The translations under genes were made by a program, and so were the position numbers. From Hexactinellida sp. DTS-2022 (lineage: Eukaryota; Porifera; Hexactinellida), in contig JAPNXP010000015.1 in assembly GCA_028753945.1 (NCBI GenBank), positions 434,001-498,000 on the forward strand: a DNA stretch of 64,000 nucleotides, in the 5' to 3' direction. Of this stretch, positions 8,961-19,800 are shown piece after piece. The notes beneath the pieces were generated by a model. The model worked only from the letters and a program-made list of their open reading frames with translations, was not told the origin of the DNA and made no database searches. The stretch's first letter is position 1, and each line of letters opens with the position of its first letter.

Positions 8961-11900
8961 ATGTCGCTACAGAGGACACTAAAGAAAATACCGACACTTA
9001 ACAACACAACCACAAGTGTTAATAAAATACCGACACTTAACAACACAACCACAAGTGTTAAATCCGAGGACACATTACCCCGACAGGTTAAAACGCGCCA
9101 ATCTAAACACGAGGTTCTCCCTAGTGACCGATTCTCCGTATTGGCATGCATTGCTAGCGAGGAACTTAAATCGGTCGGAATTAGCATCGACGGGTGGCGC
9201 GCTTGGAAAGGGACACACGGACACAATAAATCCAAATTATTCTCCACTGGGACCAATGTAAGAATAGCATTCCATTGGTAGACTCTCGTTGTTAGGTGTT
9301 TATTATTCTAAATTTAGAATAAATGTTTGAAAAAGTTTTCAACACCTTTGGAGGAGTTTGAGGTCATATTGCCGTACGAAATTAATTCTGGGGGCAAGTC
9401 ATTTTGCGTCCGAATTCCAGAGTAAGTTGTTATTGTTGTTGTTGTTTGTGACTTGTTGTTGTTGTTGTTGTTATTCCCTTTAGCTTTATGGCAGAATGTT
9501 TGGCATATTTGGAGAATTGTCTAACAACGGTGGGTCTGTTTAGGATTGCTGGGTCTGCCTCTAGAATAAAGTCAATGCAGGTATAATATTCTTATAAACC
9601 CATAGTATCAGAATCGGCTTTATTCTTGAGATATAGGCTAAGATTGAAACCGGCGTTTCTCTGGATCAGCTGAATCCGAGGCCACACGACGTAGCGTGTC
9701 TCCTTAAGACATTCCTCAGTTGCCTAGCGACCCCTCTCATACCGGAGTATGCAAGCAACATATTTTGGCTGGCTCTCAATCTCCCAGAGGCCTTGGTGCT
9801 TAAGTCTGTCCTGATCACAGTATTCCTGTTGCCAGCTATGCACATATACTGCCTTCAGGCTCTGCTCTCCTTTCTGGGGAAAGTGATAGCGAACGAGAAG
9901 CATAACAAGATGAGTTTAGACAGTCTGGCTATTATACTGGCGCCGAGTTTGTTCCATAAGCAGAGCTGCAAACGGGTTTCGCAGAGCCAGATACAGAATG
10001 GGATTTCTGTGAGTATTGTTAGACACCCATTTCTTATGTCAAGGTTTTAGACTAATTTTATAATACAAAATCCAAAATTGCAGCCTGTGCCGACACATGT
10101 TCATTTGGTGGCACTATAGTTTGGTCTTTGAGTTCACTGTAGTTTGTAATACAAAAGATGGCCTGTCACACATTGGTTGACCCCCTCCCCCCTTGGAAGC
10201 GTTACTTAACGTTTGATTGCCTCTTATGTACCCCTAGGGGGCTAATTAGACCCGTTATGTGGACTAGTCTAAATCACATAGGGTTGTGACTATGCCTAGT
10301 AAGGTTTCATGAGATCGTGTTATAGGACTATGGATATTTAAGTTTATATTTCAGACACTAGAGACTCTACTGCATAACTCTGAGAAAGTTGGGATTGAAA
10401 GTTTCTGTTTTAACTTTCAACCTTCTTTCTTGATGAATTCTGTTTGTCAGAACGATAAGAAGAATAGGAGGAGAAAGGGATCTCTAACAGGTAGATGTTG
10501 TTGTGTTGTTAGTCTATAACAGACATGTCCATAACAGACATGTCTATAACAGACATGTCCATAACAGACATGTCCATAACAGACATGTCCATAACAGACA
10601 TGTCCATAACAGACATGTCCATAACAGACATGTCTATAACAGACATGTCTATAACAGACATGTCCATAACAGACATGTCCATAACAGACATGTCTATAAC
10701 AGACATGTCTATAACAGACATGTCTATAACAGACATGTCTATAACAGACATGTCCATAACAGACATGTCCATAACAGACATGTCTATAACAGACATGTCC
10801 ATAACAGACATGTCTATAACAGACATGTCTATAACAGACATGTCTATAACAGACATGTCCATAACAGACATGTCTATAACAGACATGTCTATAACAGACA
10901 TGTCCATAACAGACATGTCCATAACAGACATGTCTATAACAGACATGTCCATAACAGACATGTCCATAACAGACATGTCTATAACAGACATGTCTATAAC
11001 AGACATGTCTATAACAGACATGTCTATAACAGACATGTCCATAACAGACATGTCCATAACAGACATGTCTATAACAGACATGTCCATAACAGACATGTCT
11101 ATAACAGACATGTCTATAACAGACATGTCTATAACAGACATGTCTATAACAGACATGTCTATAACAGACATGTCCATAAGACATGTCTATAACAGACATG
11201 TCTATAACAGACATGTCCATAACAGACATGTCCATAACAGACATGTCTATAACAGACATGTCTATAACAGACATGTCCATAACAGACATGTCCATAACAG
11301 ACATGTCTATAACAGACATGTCCATAACAGACATGTCCATAACAGACATGTCTATAACAGACATGTCTATAACAGACATGTCCATAACAGACATGTCCAT
11401 AACAGACATGTCTATAACAGACATGTCCATAACAGACATGTCCATAACAGACATGTCTATAACAGACATGTCCATAACAGACATGTCCATAACAGACATG
11501 TCCAAAAGAGACAACCCTAGTTGTTGTTGTTGTTTACTTGTGTTCATTAGATTTATTTCGGTTACGGAGAAGGAAGGAGGATATTTCCATATCTTCACCT
11601 TATAACTTCAACACTCCTAGTAAGTTGTTTTATTTATTATTGAATATACAGTACAACTTCGTTAGTAGCACACGGTTAATACGAACACTATTTCAGTCCT
11701 CTTCAAAGTTTTTTCAATACAAATGACATTGGTTAATACGAATTCCAGATAAGGAGTACACATTATGACGGTCCTCTGGTGTTCGTACTAACGAGTTTCT
11801 ACTGTATTTGTTTACATTTTTGTTTACATTTTTGTTTACAAGATTCTCGGCCTATAAATTCAGCTCGGACGATCTCTCCCAAGTCAGATTGCCCAATCAA

Positions 11901-14900
11901 AGGCCGCTCTCTACGAAAGCGCGTTCTGGAAGGAGAGACGCAGAATAATAAGAAAGTAAGGGAGCGAACTTTGTCACCTGAGAACATCAAGATCTCTGTT
12001 AACTCATTGGTTAAGAAGAAACTGGAGAGAAGGAATGCGTTCAAGAAACACACAAAGGAATCCGGTTTGTTTACCTGTTTACTTTGTCAATAACAACAAT
12101 ATTTACTATGTCAATAACAACAATATTTACTTTGTCAATAACAACAATATTTACTCTGTCAATAACAACAATATTTATTCTGTCAATAACAACAATATTT
12201 ATCTGTCAATAACAACATATTTATCTATGTTTTTAGAAAAGAAACCGTTTGCTTTCACCTCGGATGCAATCTCATTGGAGGACGTTAAACTCAATATTAA
12301 CTTCAACGATCCCAAACCTGACAATTATAATTGCTACGTTTTCGCGGCACCGCCACCTTCCCCAAAGAGCGACACTTCACCACTTGACACCTCTCCCAAC
12401 CGGAAATACGAAATGCCACTCAGCGCCTCCGAAGAGAGTCTTGTTAACTTCGCAAATTCCTTGGCAACAGAGGAATGTGCCTCTATATGCGACTACGAGT
12501 TTGAAGACCCTTTCTCTAAAGAGACAGCTGCGCTCTTGTCCAATCAGATTCCTTCCTCTCGCGACTACGTACAGGCCAGCACTCCCCTATCTCCGGCAAC
12601 TATAAATAGGACTCATAAAGTTACTTTCGATTCCAAACCGGCTATCATTTATGACAACAAACTAAACGTAAGTTTATATACAGTCAACTCTCGTTATAAC
12701 GAAGAGCTTGGGACCAGTAAATTCATGAGTTTATATCCGGATATTCGTTATAAGCGGATAATAATTAATGCATTCAGTGCTCTGGGGGAAATATCCACTT
12801 CGTTATAAGCGGTTATTTCGTTATATCCGACTTGGTTATAACGGGAGTTTACTATATTCTTGTTATATACAATACTTAAAATGTATTCTCTTTTAGAAAC
12901 CTGACATTTTGCCGAGGGACAGAACATATACGCCACAGAAAGTAACCAGACAGAACAAGGCACAGCTCAATTGTTTCAATTTCACACCCAGCTGTTTCCA
13001 AATAACTCCGAGGAATGTGGCTGTATCTGGTTGCCAGGGAAAAGATATGACATTCACGGACTCAGAAACACCTGCCACATTCCATAGAGGTGTTACTTTC
13101 AGGAAGAGCTTCAAGAAATTTGCAAAACCATTTCAAGTCAAGAAGTTGGAGAGACTCTCTTCTGAGAAGGGTACGTAGTTAGAAATCAGAAATTGAGTTA
13201 TTTAATTCTGGAATCTGTCGCTTTATGAAATGCGCTAAGAAATGGAACCAATTTGATAGACAAATTCTCATATTTCTATTTATTCATCCCGGATGGTCTA
13301 GTGGCTAGGATTCGCGGCTCTCACCCGCGCGGCCCGGGTTCAATTCCCGGTCCGGGAGTTCCTTTTTGCCAAATTCATAAAATAATATCTCCCAAACCCG
13401 TGTTCGAATCTCCTTATTGCCATTATTTATAGGAAATTACTTATATAGAGCTCAGCTCTAGTAGAGTTCAGTTTTTTACTATGTGTATTCATGCACTGAG
13501 AAAGGTCAGTTTTTTCCAGAGTTTGAAATTGACCTTTAGAAAGTAAGCCTGGGCTTTTAGTATGGGAAAAAATCTGAACTCTACAAAGCTCAGCTCTATA
13601 TAAGGATTCTCTATTTATATTATATAGCTTACCTTTGTTACTCTGCCGTATAATGGAACAGTATTGAAATCGCTGCCATTATTTCCCATAGACTCTTCGG
13701 ACACAGAATCTTCTCCTATTCTTCAAACAGCTGTTCGGGAGAATTGGACCTTCAAGAGCTCTGTCCCCACCCTCCCCAACCTCCCCACCCTCCCAAACCT
13801 CCCCACCCTCCCAAACCTCCCCACCCTCCCGGGCTCACAGCTGGACCTACACTACGACTCCACTCCTGAGTGCAAACGGAAATGCAAACACGAGTCTCCG
13901 GAAGTAAACAACCTAGTCTCACAGACAAACAAACTATGCATCAACAACAACAAACCGACACCAGACACCTCTGATAACCAATTGTATTCTGTCCCGCACC
14001 CCACTGACCTAGGTACTCATTTTATTCTTTTAGAAAAAAATCCGAATTTTGTGTGCCGACTACACCGTAGTAACAAGTTACCTTTGTTGATCGTTACTTA
14101 TAGAGCTTCCTTATATTCCTTATACCAAAAGCCCATCCCGTCTATGGGCAATTATATACTACAGTATAACCTCGTTAGTACGAACACAATTTCAGTCCTT
14201 ATCAAATATACCTTATAAAGTTATTTCGTTTTATAGATCTATCGATTGACTGTCTCCCCTCCCTCGACAACCTGGACAGACGACAGAATCTCCCGGATCT
14301 CCTCCGACACACGACTCGGCGACACAAGCGCGCCACCAGTCGCCACCGGACCCCCTCCAAGCCCCCCCTAGCCCGCCCAAACACCTCCCGCTCAAACGAA
14401 CCAGTCTGCTTTGTAAACAAGAACGCAAGCAGGGACTCTAATTCCAGCTACGAGAGTCTAAAGTGCAGCCCGGGAATCCTCCCCTGGCGATCAGCTGTTA
14501 CGCTCACAGAGGTGTCGCCCGTCGAGAAAATAAGCAAAGCGAAGAGTGTTGTAAGCATGGACACACACACACATTCCATTGAGACAGAAAAACTGCCTTC
14601 CGTTGCTAGCTCTGTCAAACTTTTCGAGAATCTTTGTAAATTCACACGCAGCTCTGAGAAGAAATCTGAAAATAAATTCAGGAAAATTCTCAAAAGGAAT
14701 AGTCTGAAATCGAGTAAATCAGACGATTCACAGGTTAGTTGACAACCGATTAGGTAGAATGGTATTCCACTAGTGCATTTAATTCCTGTCATACAGTATA
14801 ACCTCGTTAGTAGGAACACCAGGGGACCCTTAAAATACCTTCGCCTTATCCGGAAATCGTATTAACCATTATCATTTGTATTGCAATGGCTTTGAAGTGC

Positions 14901-15089
14901 ACTGAAATAGCATTCGTATAACCGTGTCCGTATTAACCGTGTTCGTATAACTGTGTTCGTATAACCGTGTTCGTACTAGCGAGATTGTACTGTATTTATT
15001 CACAAATGTGTGTTTAGAATTCGCCGCACAGGAGTGGACTTAGAAAGTGTCTCTCCTTCAAATTGCTTAGCTCACTAAACTACGATTAA
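8961..15089 (+). CDS. ARHGAP11A: ARHGAP11A-like Rho GTPase-activating protein, complete (12 exons)
   Basis: Exons 8961-9257, 9318-9421, 9484-9580, 9637-10008, 10355-10490, 11551-11619, 11843-12064, 12237-12667, 12897-13170, 13662-14012, 14237-14733 and 15018-15089 join with consistent phases into about 973 residues (human ARHGAP11A is about 1020). The RhoGAP domain covers roughly residues 105-310 and keeps the arginine finger (GLFRIAGS), LLKTFL and APSLF motifs. After it come a basic RRRK motif as in ARHGAP11, SP-rich disordered blocks, a PTLPNL tandem repeat (13770-13830) and a late CSPGILP motif like the human SPLKFQRTP block. Human ARHGAP11A acts on RhoA in cytokinesis and is cell-cycle regulated. 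Introns hold a large minisatellite, MITEs and a tRNA gene. Confidence 0.85.
10070..10210. repeat. Dispersed repeat fragments (intron 4 of ARHGAP11A)
   Basis: Contains GCAGCCTGTGCCGACACATG, related to the arms of the foldback element at 60366-60493, and a GATGGCCTGTCACACATTGG block that recurs at 40495-40555. Not coding. Confidence 0.5.
10517..11510. repeat. 15-bp minisatellite, about 66 units, intron of ARHGAP11A
   Basis: Uninterrupted tandem array of ATAACAGACATGTCC and ATAACAGACATGTCT, differing only in the last base (both variants common). One unit near 11176 lacks three bases. Each unit contains the palindrome GACATGTC. Because 15 is a multiple of three and no unit frame has a stop, long open frames appear on both strands; they are artefacts. 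The array lies between the exon ending 10490 and the exon at 11551. Confidence 0.97.
11646..11806. mobile_element. Tigger-like MITE in ARHGAP11A intron
   Basis: TACAGTACAACTTCGTTAGT left end and ACGAGTTTCTACTGTA right end, with GTTAATACGAAC words inside. TA flanks. Ends 36 nt before the next exon. Confidence 0.7.
12086..12228. repeat. 24-bp tandem repeat, about six units
   Basis: Unit GTCAATAACAACAATATTTACTnT repeated in the ARHGAP11A intron 12065-12236, the last units slightly shortened. It runs almost up to the acceptor of the next exon. Confidence 0.9.
12679..12854. mobile_element. Tigger-like MITE, CTCGTTATAACG family
   Basis: Left end CAGTCAACTCTCGTTATAACG, right end TTATAACGGGAGTTTACTATA, with GGATATTCGTTATAAGCGG inside. 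Same family as 37339-37516, 49087-49175 and 56697-56872. Intron of ARHGAP11A. Confidence 0.7.
13287..13358 (+). tRNA. tRNA-Glu (CTC anticodon)
   Basis: 72 nt with a perfect 7-bp acceptor stem (TCCCGGA at 13287 with TCCGGGA at 13351), D arm TGGTCTAGTGGCTAGGA, anticodon stem CGCGG/CCGCG around CTCTCAC (anticodon CTC) and T arm GGTTCAATTCC. The A and B boxes match animal tRNA-Glu. No intron and no encoded CCA. It sits on the sense strand inside an ARHGAP11A intron. Confidence 0.97.
13433..13612. mobile_element. Short interspersed inverted-end element, copy 1
   Basis: Ends TATATAGAGCTCAGCTCTA and CAGCTCTATATAAGGA are inverted. Nearly the whole stretch is repeated in opposite orientation at 62613-62785, including the GGTCAGTTTTTTCCAGAGTTT block. 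Non-coding. Confidence 0.7.
14792..14994. mobile_element. Tigger-like MITE in last ARHGAP11A intron
   Basis: TACAGTATAACCTCGTTAGT left end and CGAGATTGTACTGTA right end, with a local tandem of TTCGTATAACCGTG units. TA flanks. A further truncated copy is at 14160-14200. Confidence 0.7.
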
Positions 15090-15369
15090 CCAATCAAATC
15101 AAGGCACCCTGATCACAATAGACCCACCAATCAAATCTCCCCCAATCACCCGATTATTTATCAGCTGATCAATTTTATTTATCGACTGTGTTGAATCTGA
15201 TTTTTAGATTATTTGGACTTTCAATCAATTATGTAAATACATTGAACTCAATTTGAACACACTTGGACGATTATGCAATGATTATAAATGATACTAAATA
15301 GATTTTATACATTGTTGTTGTTGTTGTTGTTGTTATTTTCATACATTATCACACCTATAAACTAAAGCA

Positions 15370-16821
15370 ATGCCACTTTTCAGATTGCTACCCCGCCACT
15401 TGTGCCACTTGTCGCCTGCCACTCGGCCCATAAGCGGGCTCAGCCTCGGGGAGAGGGACACGATATTCGCACTTTCCACTCCCCACGGAAAGAGCGCCGT
15501 TTCTATTTTTAGAATTTCAGGTGCGCACGCCCTGCCCACTCTGCACGCGCTCCTTAATTCCACCAATCGGATCCCGCCCCGCAGAGCCCTGCTCCGAAAG
15601 GTGTTTGTGCCGGGGACACACGAACCACTTGACACCGGTCTCGTCCTGTGGTTTCCGAGAGGGGCCAGCTTTACGGGGGAGGACACAATCGAGTTACACC
15701 TCCACGGGTCCCCTGCGGTTATTCGCGCCACCTTGCGCGCCCTGAGAGGTGTCAAGTGGCTGCGACCCGCCGAGGCGGGGGAGTTCACAAAGCGGGCGCT
15801 GGAAAACGGACGCATGACTCTTTTGGAAGTGGAGGCCCTCTCGGAACTGGTGAACGCGGAAACCGAGATGCAGCGACGAGTGGCAGTGAGCCACTTCGAG
15901 GGACAGCTGGCCTTAGAGTACCGGAAGTGGCGCCAACAGCTGATCGCGGCGGTGGCGCAAATGGAGGCACACATCGACTTCGCAGAGAGCGAGTCCTTGG
16001 GGGGCACTCTGGCCTGTGAGAGCTTAGTGGCAGCCGAGGAGGTGTTGGGGAGGGTGACACAATTCCTTAGGGACAGCCAGCTACGCTATAGGATACACAG
16101 CGGGTTCAGTGTGGTTATAATCGGGCCTCCGAATGTCGGTAAGAGCAGTCTGGTTAATCTGCTGTCTCAGCGTGAAGTGGCAATAACCGCACCGACCCCC
16201 GGGACCACTCGCGACACCCTGGAGTGTCGCCTCGAGATAGGGGGCCTAAATGTGTCCGTTTGTGACACAGCTGGCTTGCGTGCCACTTGTGACCCGGTCG
16301 AGAGGGAGGGAATAAGCAGAGCGATTGTAAGAGCGGAGGAGGCAGATGTGTTGGTGGCAGTGCTAGACGTGTCAAGTGGCACAAATGTGGCACAGGCTCT
16401 AGACTCTATTGGGCGATCTGTCGACTGGGATATAAATAGCATTCTTAAGTCCCGCGGCAGTTCCTACATTCTTGTTAACAAAAGCGATCTCCTCGACAAC
16501 AGGCCTGAGATTAGGAATGCGGATTATATTTCTTGCAGGACTAACGAAGGCATTTCTGAATTCCTAGAATCTCTGTCGCTAAAAATAGGATCCCTGATGG
16601 AATGTGGTTTGAGTGCGGACACATTTGTGGTGGGAGAGCGGCACCAGCACCACCTGACGGAGGTGGCAGCCGCCCTGAGGGAGGCGCTGTCGAGTGGCGA
16701 CGTGGCGATAGCAGCTGAGTATCTGCGACACAGTTTGAGCCACCTGGGACACATTACGGGCAGTGTCGGGATAGAGAATATTCTAGAAAGAATATTCAGC
16801 ACATTCTGTATTGGGAAATAA
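15370..16821 (+). CDS. GTPBP3: Mitochondrial tRNA modification GTPase GTPBP3/MnmE
   Basis: Intronless, 483 residues. An Arg/Leu-rich N-terminus (about 25 residues) is a probable mitochondrial presequence. Then comes the folate-binding TrmE N-domain (DTIFALSTPHGKSAVSIFRI, GEDTIELHLHGSP, AGEFTKRAL), a helical domain, and an inserted G domain with GPPNVGKSS (G1), TPGTTRD (G2), DTAG (G3) and NKSD (G4). The last residues are FCIGK, the family's C-terminal Cys motif. With MTO1 it makes the wobble-U34 5-taurinomethyl/carboxymethylaminomethyl modification in mitochondrial tRNAs. Moderately GC-rich compared with its flanks, like other conserved genes here. Confidence 0.96.
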   Translation: MPLFRLLPRHLCHLSPATRPISGLSLGERDTIFALSTPHGKSAVSIFRISGAHALPTLHALLNSTNRIPPRRALLRKVFVPGTHEPLDTGLVLWFPRGASFTGEDTIELHLHGSPAVIRATLRALRGVKWLRPAEAGEFTKRALENGRMTLLEVEALSELVNAETEMQRRVAVSHFEGQLALEYRKWRQQLIAAVAQMEAHIDFAESESLGGTLACESLVAAEEVLGRVTQFLRDSQLRYRIHSGFSVVIIGPPNVGKSSLVNLLSQREVAITAPTPGTTRDTLECRLEIGGLNVSVCDTAGLRATCDPVEREGISRAIVRAEEADVLVAVLDVSSGTNVAQALDSIGRSVDWDINSILKSRGSSYILVNKSDLLDNRPEIRNADYISCRTNEGISEFLESLSLKIGSLMECGLSADTFVVGERHQHHLTEVAAALREALSSGDVAIAAEYLRHSLSHLGHITGSVGIENILERIFSTFCIGK

Positions 16822-16891
16822 GTCTATTTAATTTATCCGTTTGTTTGTTTTGTGATTAAATATAAAATTAAACAGAGTTTGCTAGCTAGCT

Positions 16892-19800
16892 ATGGAAACT
16901 GTGCGCCGAGCCACTTCTGTGCCACTCCGACACAATTCTAGGGAAGATAACACCTCAGTCGAGAGAGACATTAATTCCTCTCCGATTCTCGCCACTAACC
17001 AGAGCTCTGGCAGCATTCCTATCTCCGACCCGGTCACCAGGACTCTAGGGTCCCCCTATCAGATGGGGAACTACAAACTTGCCCCCAGGCGCCCCTCCGA
17101 AACCACCCGGCCCTCTCCCTCCCGCGACACACGGACACACACACGGACACCTCTCTTGGCCAATAGGATCGGACTGCCCACATTCCGTAGGCCGCATAGC
17201 AACCCGAATCTGACCAATGAGAAGCGCACTTACTCCTCCAGCGGTGACGTAATCGGAACCAAGAAGTTAGAATCGGAACTTGAACTAACCAGAGACAGCA
17301 AATCAGCGCAAAGTGAGTTGGATGTTTAACTTCTTAGTTCCGATAACACTTTATATTGTATTAGGTGTCAAGAGGTTCAGTTCTGCTCCCGTGGCACATA
17401 GTATGGTTCCCATTCCAGCTACCAATGTTGGTATCCATGGTTTCAACACACTAACATCAACACCTAACGACGAGAGAGATATTGTCGCTAACTCATTTCC
17501 AACTCAGGAACTAACGACGTCAATAATAACACAAACAGCTAGTAAACAAACTGTGAGTTATTCGTATTTCTAGAATGAACAAACTTAGTTCCTTATTATA
17601 ACAAATATTTGGTCTTGTGCCTAGTTAGATACAGTCAATTCCCGTTATAACCAAGTCGGATATAACGAAGTCGTTCAATGGTCCAGAAATCTTTCTATCT
17701 TATTACATTATTAAAACTTCGGTTACAACGAAATGGATATAACGAAATTCCGCTTATAATGAAGTCATTTAAATCCCATATATCCTCTAAGCTATTGATT
17801 TTACTCCGGTTATAACAAATTCTGCTTATAACAAACTCCGCTTATATCGAAATGAAACTACGGTCCCGAGCACTTCGTTATAACGGGAGTTGCCTGTATT
17901 AGGAATATGCACTATGTAGGTGTTGGAGAGTACTCTTAGCGAGATGAGAACTGGATCTGATCCTAGGTTCCAATTGGAACCTAAATCTGAGCCTCAGCCG
18001 GACTATTTGCTGCTAATACAAAACCTGCTCGCGTCCAAAAAGTCTAATTTCACAGATGCCACTAACCAATCGGATTATAGCCCTGAAGTGGCACAAATTG
18101 TAAGCGAAGATATTCTGAGTAATCTCTCTTCTCTGAGCGAATTGGGAGTGGAATTAGCCAATCAGATCCGTTCCGGGTCAGATAGTGGCGCCTCGACACA
18201 GCGACACAATTCGTGTGGCAGTTTAGGCGGGAAATCCACTTCCGTTACAACAGCGGAGACCGTGTTCGAGGCTCTGAGGTACAATCCGAGACACAGGAAT
18301 ATAAATTATAACCAAAGTGAAGTTATTTTGAAAGATACCCTCCCTCCTCCGATTCAAACGAGATATAAGTCTGAGCCATCTGTGATTGTGTCGCGTGCCA
18401 CTTGTGAGGCGCCTTACACGGACACATTTGTGCCACACAAACCCTCTCAATCCCCTTCAAGCAGTGAACTTGTTAATGAGGACAGCTTTCAAGTTTTGAC
18501 CGATAGAATTGGTATTACGAGGTTCGTAAGTGATTTTACAAATCATCCCAATTGTTAATTACTGTGATGTTCGCCTAATAGCAATATTGCTTTATTAGCA
18601 AGTTATTTTCAGTCCCAAGCGAGCATTTAATGTTAATTCTGTTCTCTGATAGCAAGTCGCATATTACAAACTAATTGTTTGCGTATAGTTACTTGGTATT
18701 ACGCGAACACCACTGTAATAATTATAATAAAGTAGATTTTTGCTTAAAACATAAAACTGACTACCTAGCATGCATCAATATTGATTCTGTTCATACTTAA
18801 TTGATCTATTTAGTGACAATTTTAATTCCATTTGCGTCAATAGATTTATGTGCAGAACAATCGAATACAAATCCTCATTAGTTTACAGCCGTCTACTTAA
18901 TCAGATAAAATGCATGTACTTTTGTTAGGTTTTTGTCCTCAGAATGTTATATTTCAGTGCAGTAGACTCTCGTTAGTATTAACACGGGTAAGGCGAAATA
19001 TCGTTTAATTAAGGAGTACAAGGTTTAATTCCCTTATATTGCCTATTCAAATGCATGCAAGTGACTCCGGTTAATACGAATTCCGGATAATACGAACACA
19101 TTTCGACGGTCCCCTGGTGTTCCTATTAACAGAGTCTACTGTATATGTATTTATGCCTGTCTTATCTAGAAATGGACCAATGAGAACACACTCTAGCACC
19201 TATAACACTCCACTTGTCACGCATTTTGAGAGAAATACAGATACCCCGGCGTCCAATCAGATCTCCGGCTCTTCCTCTGTGTCTTTCATAGAACTGAATT
19301 CCCAGCTGTCCAATGGGCCCGAGTCTCAACGGGACTCTTCCACTGACACCATTAACACCTCGCCCACACAAACAACAACAATAAACAACAAACAAACAAC
19401 AACAGTAAACGACAAACAGACAACACCAGTAAACGACAAACCAACAACAACAGTAAACAACAAACAAACAAGTGTCCTTGCCCTATCTCCCAATAAGGAC
19501 ACGCTATCTAATGCTACAGTACAGTTGTGTACAGATAACAACCATTTGCCTAGATTCGCATTTTCAGATTTCATAACTCCAACAAACCCGTTCTCAAACT
19601 CCACATTCCTTACGGATATGGATTCCCAGCTGTCTCTGCCATCTGTGCAGCCACACTCCCGCGACCTAGACACAACAATGGCACCATTTCAAGCCCCCTT
19701 TGAGACCCATAGTAGCACAACAATGGCACCATTTCAAGCCCCCTTTGAGACCCATAGTAGCACAACAATGGCACCCTTTGAGACCCATAGTAGCACAACA

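Noticed and set aside
10517..11510. CRISPR-like array
   Set aside because: Units are contiguous 15-mers without spacers, in an animal intron.
10447..11605. Long open frames on both strands (up to 383 codons) across the 15-bp array
   Set aside because: Open frames follow automatically from a stop-free unit whose length is a multiple of three; they occur in several frames and both strands, and the array is intronic.
15370..16821. Bacterial contamination or transfer (MnmE)
   Set aside because: Has a presequence, the same word usage as neighbouring animal genes, and flanking animal genes and MITEs; it is the nuclear mitochondrial GTPBP3.
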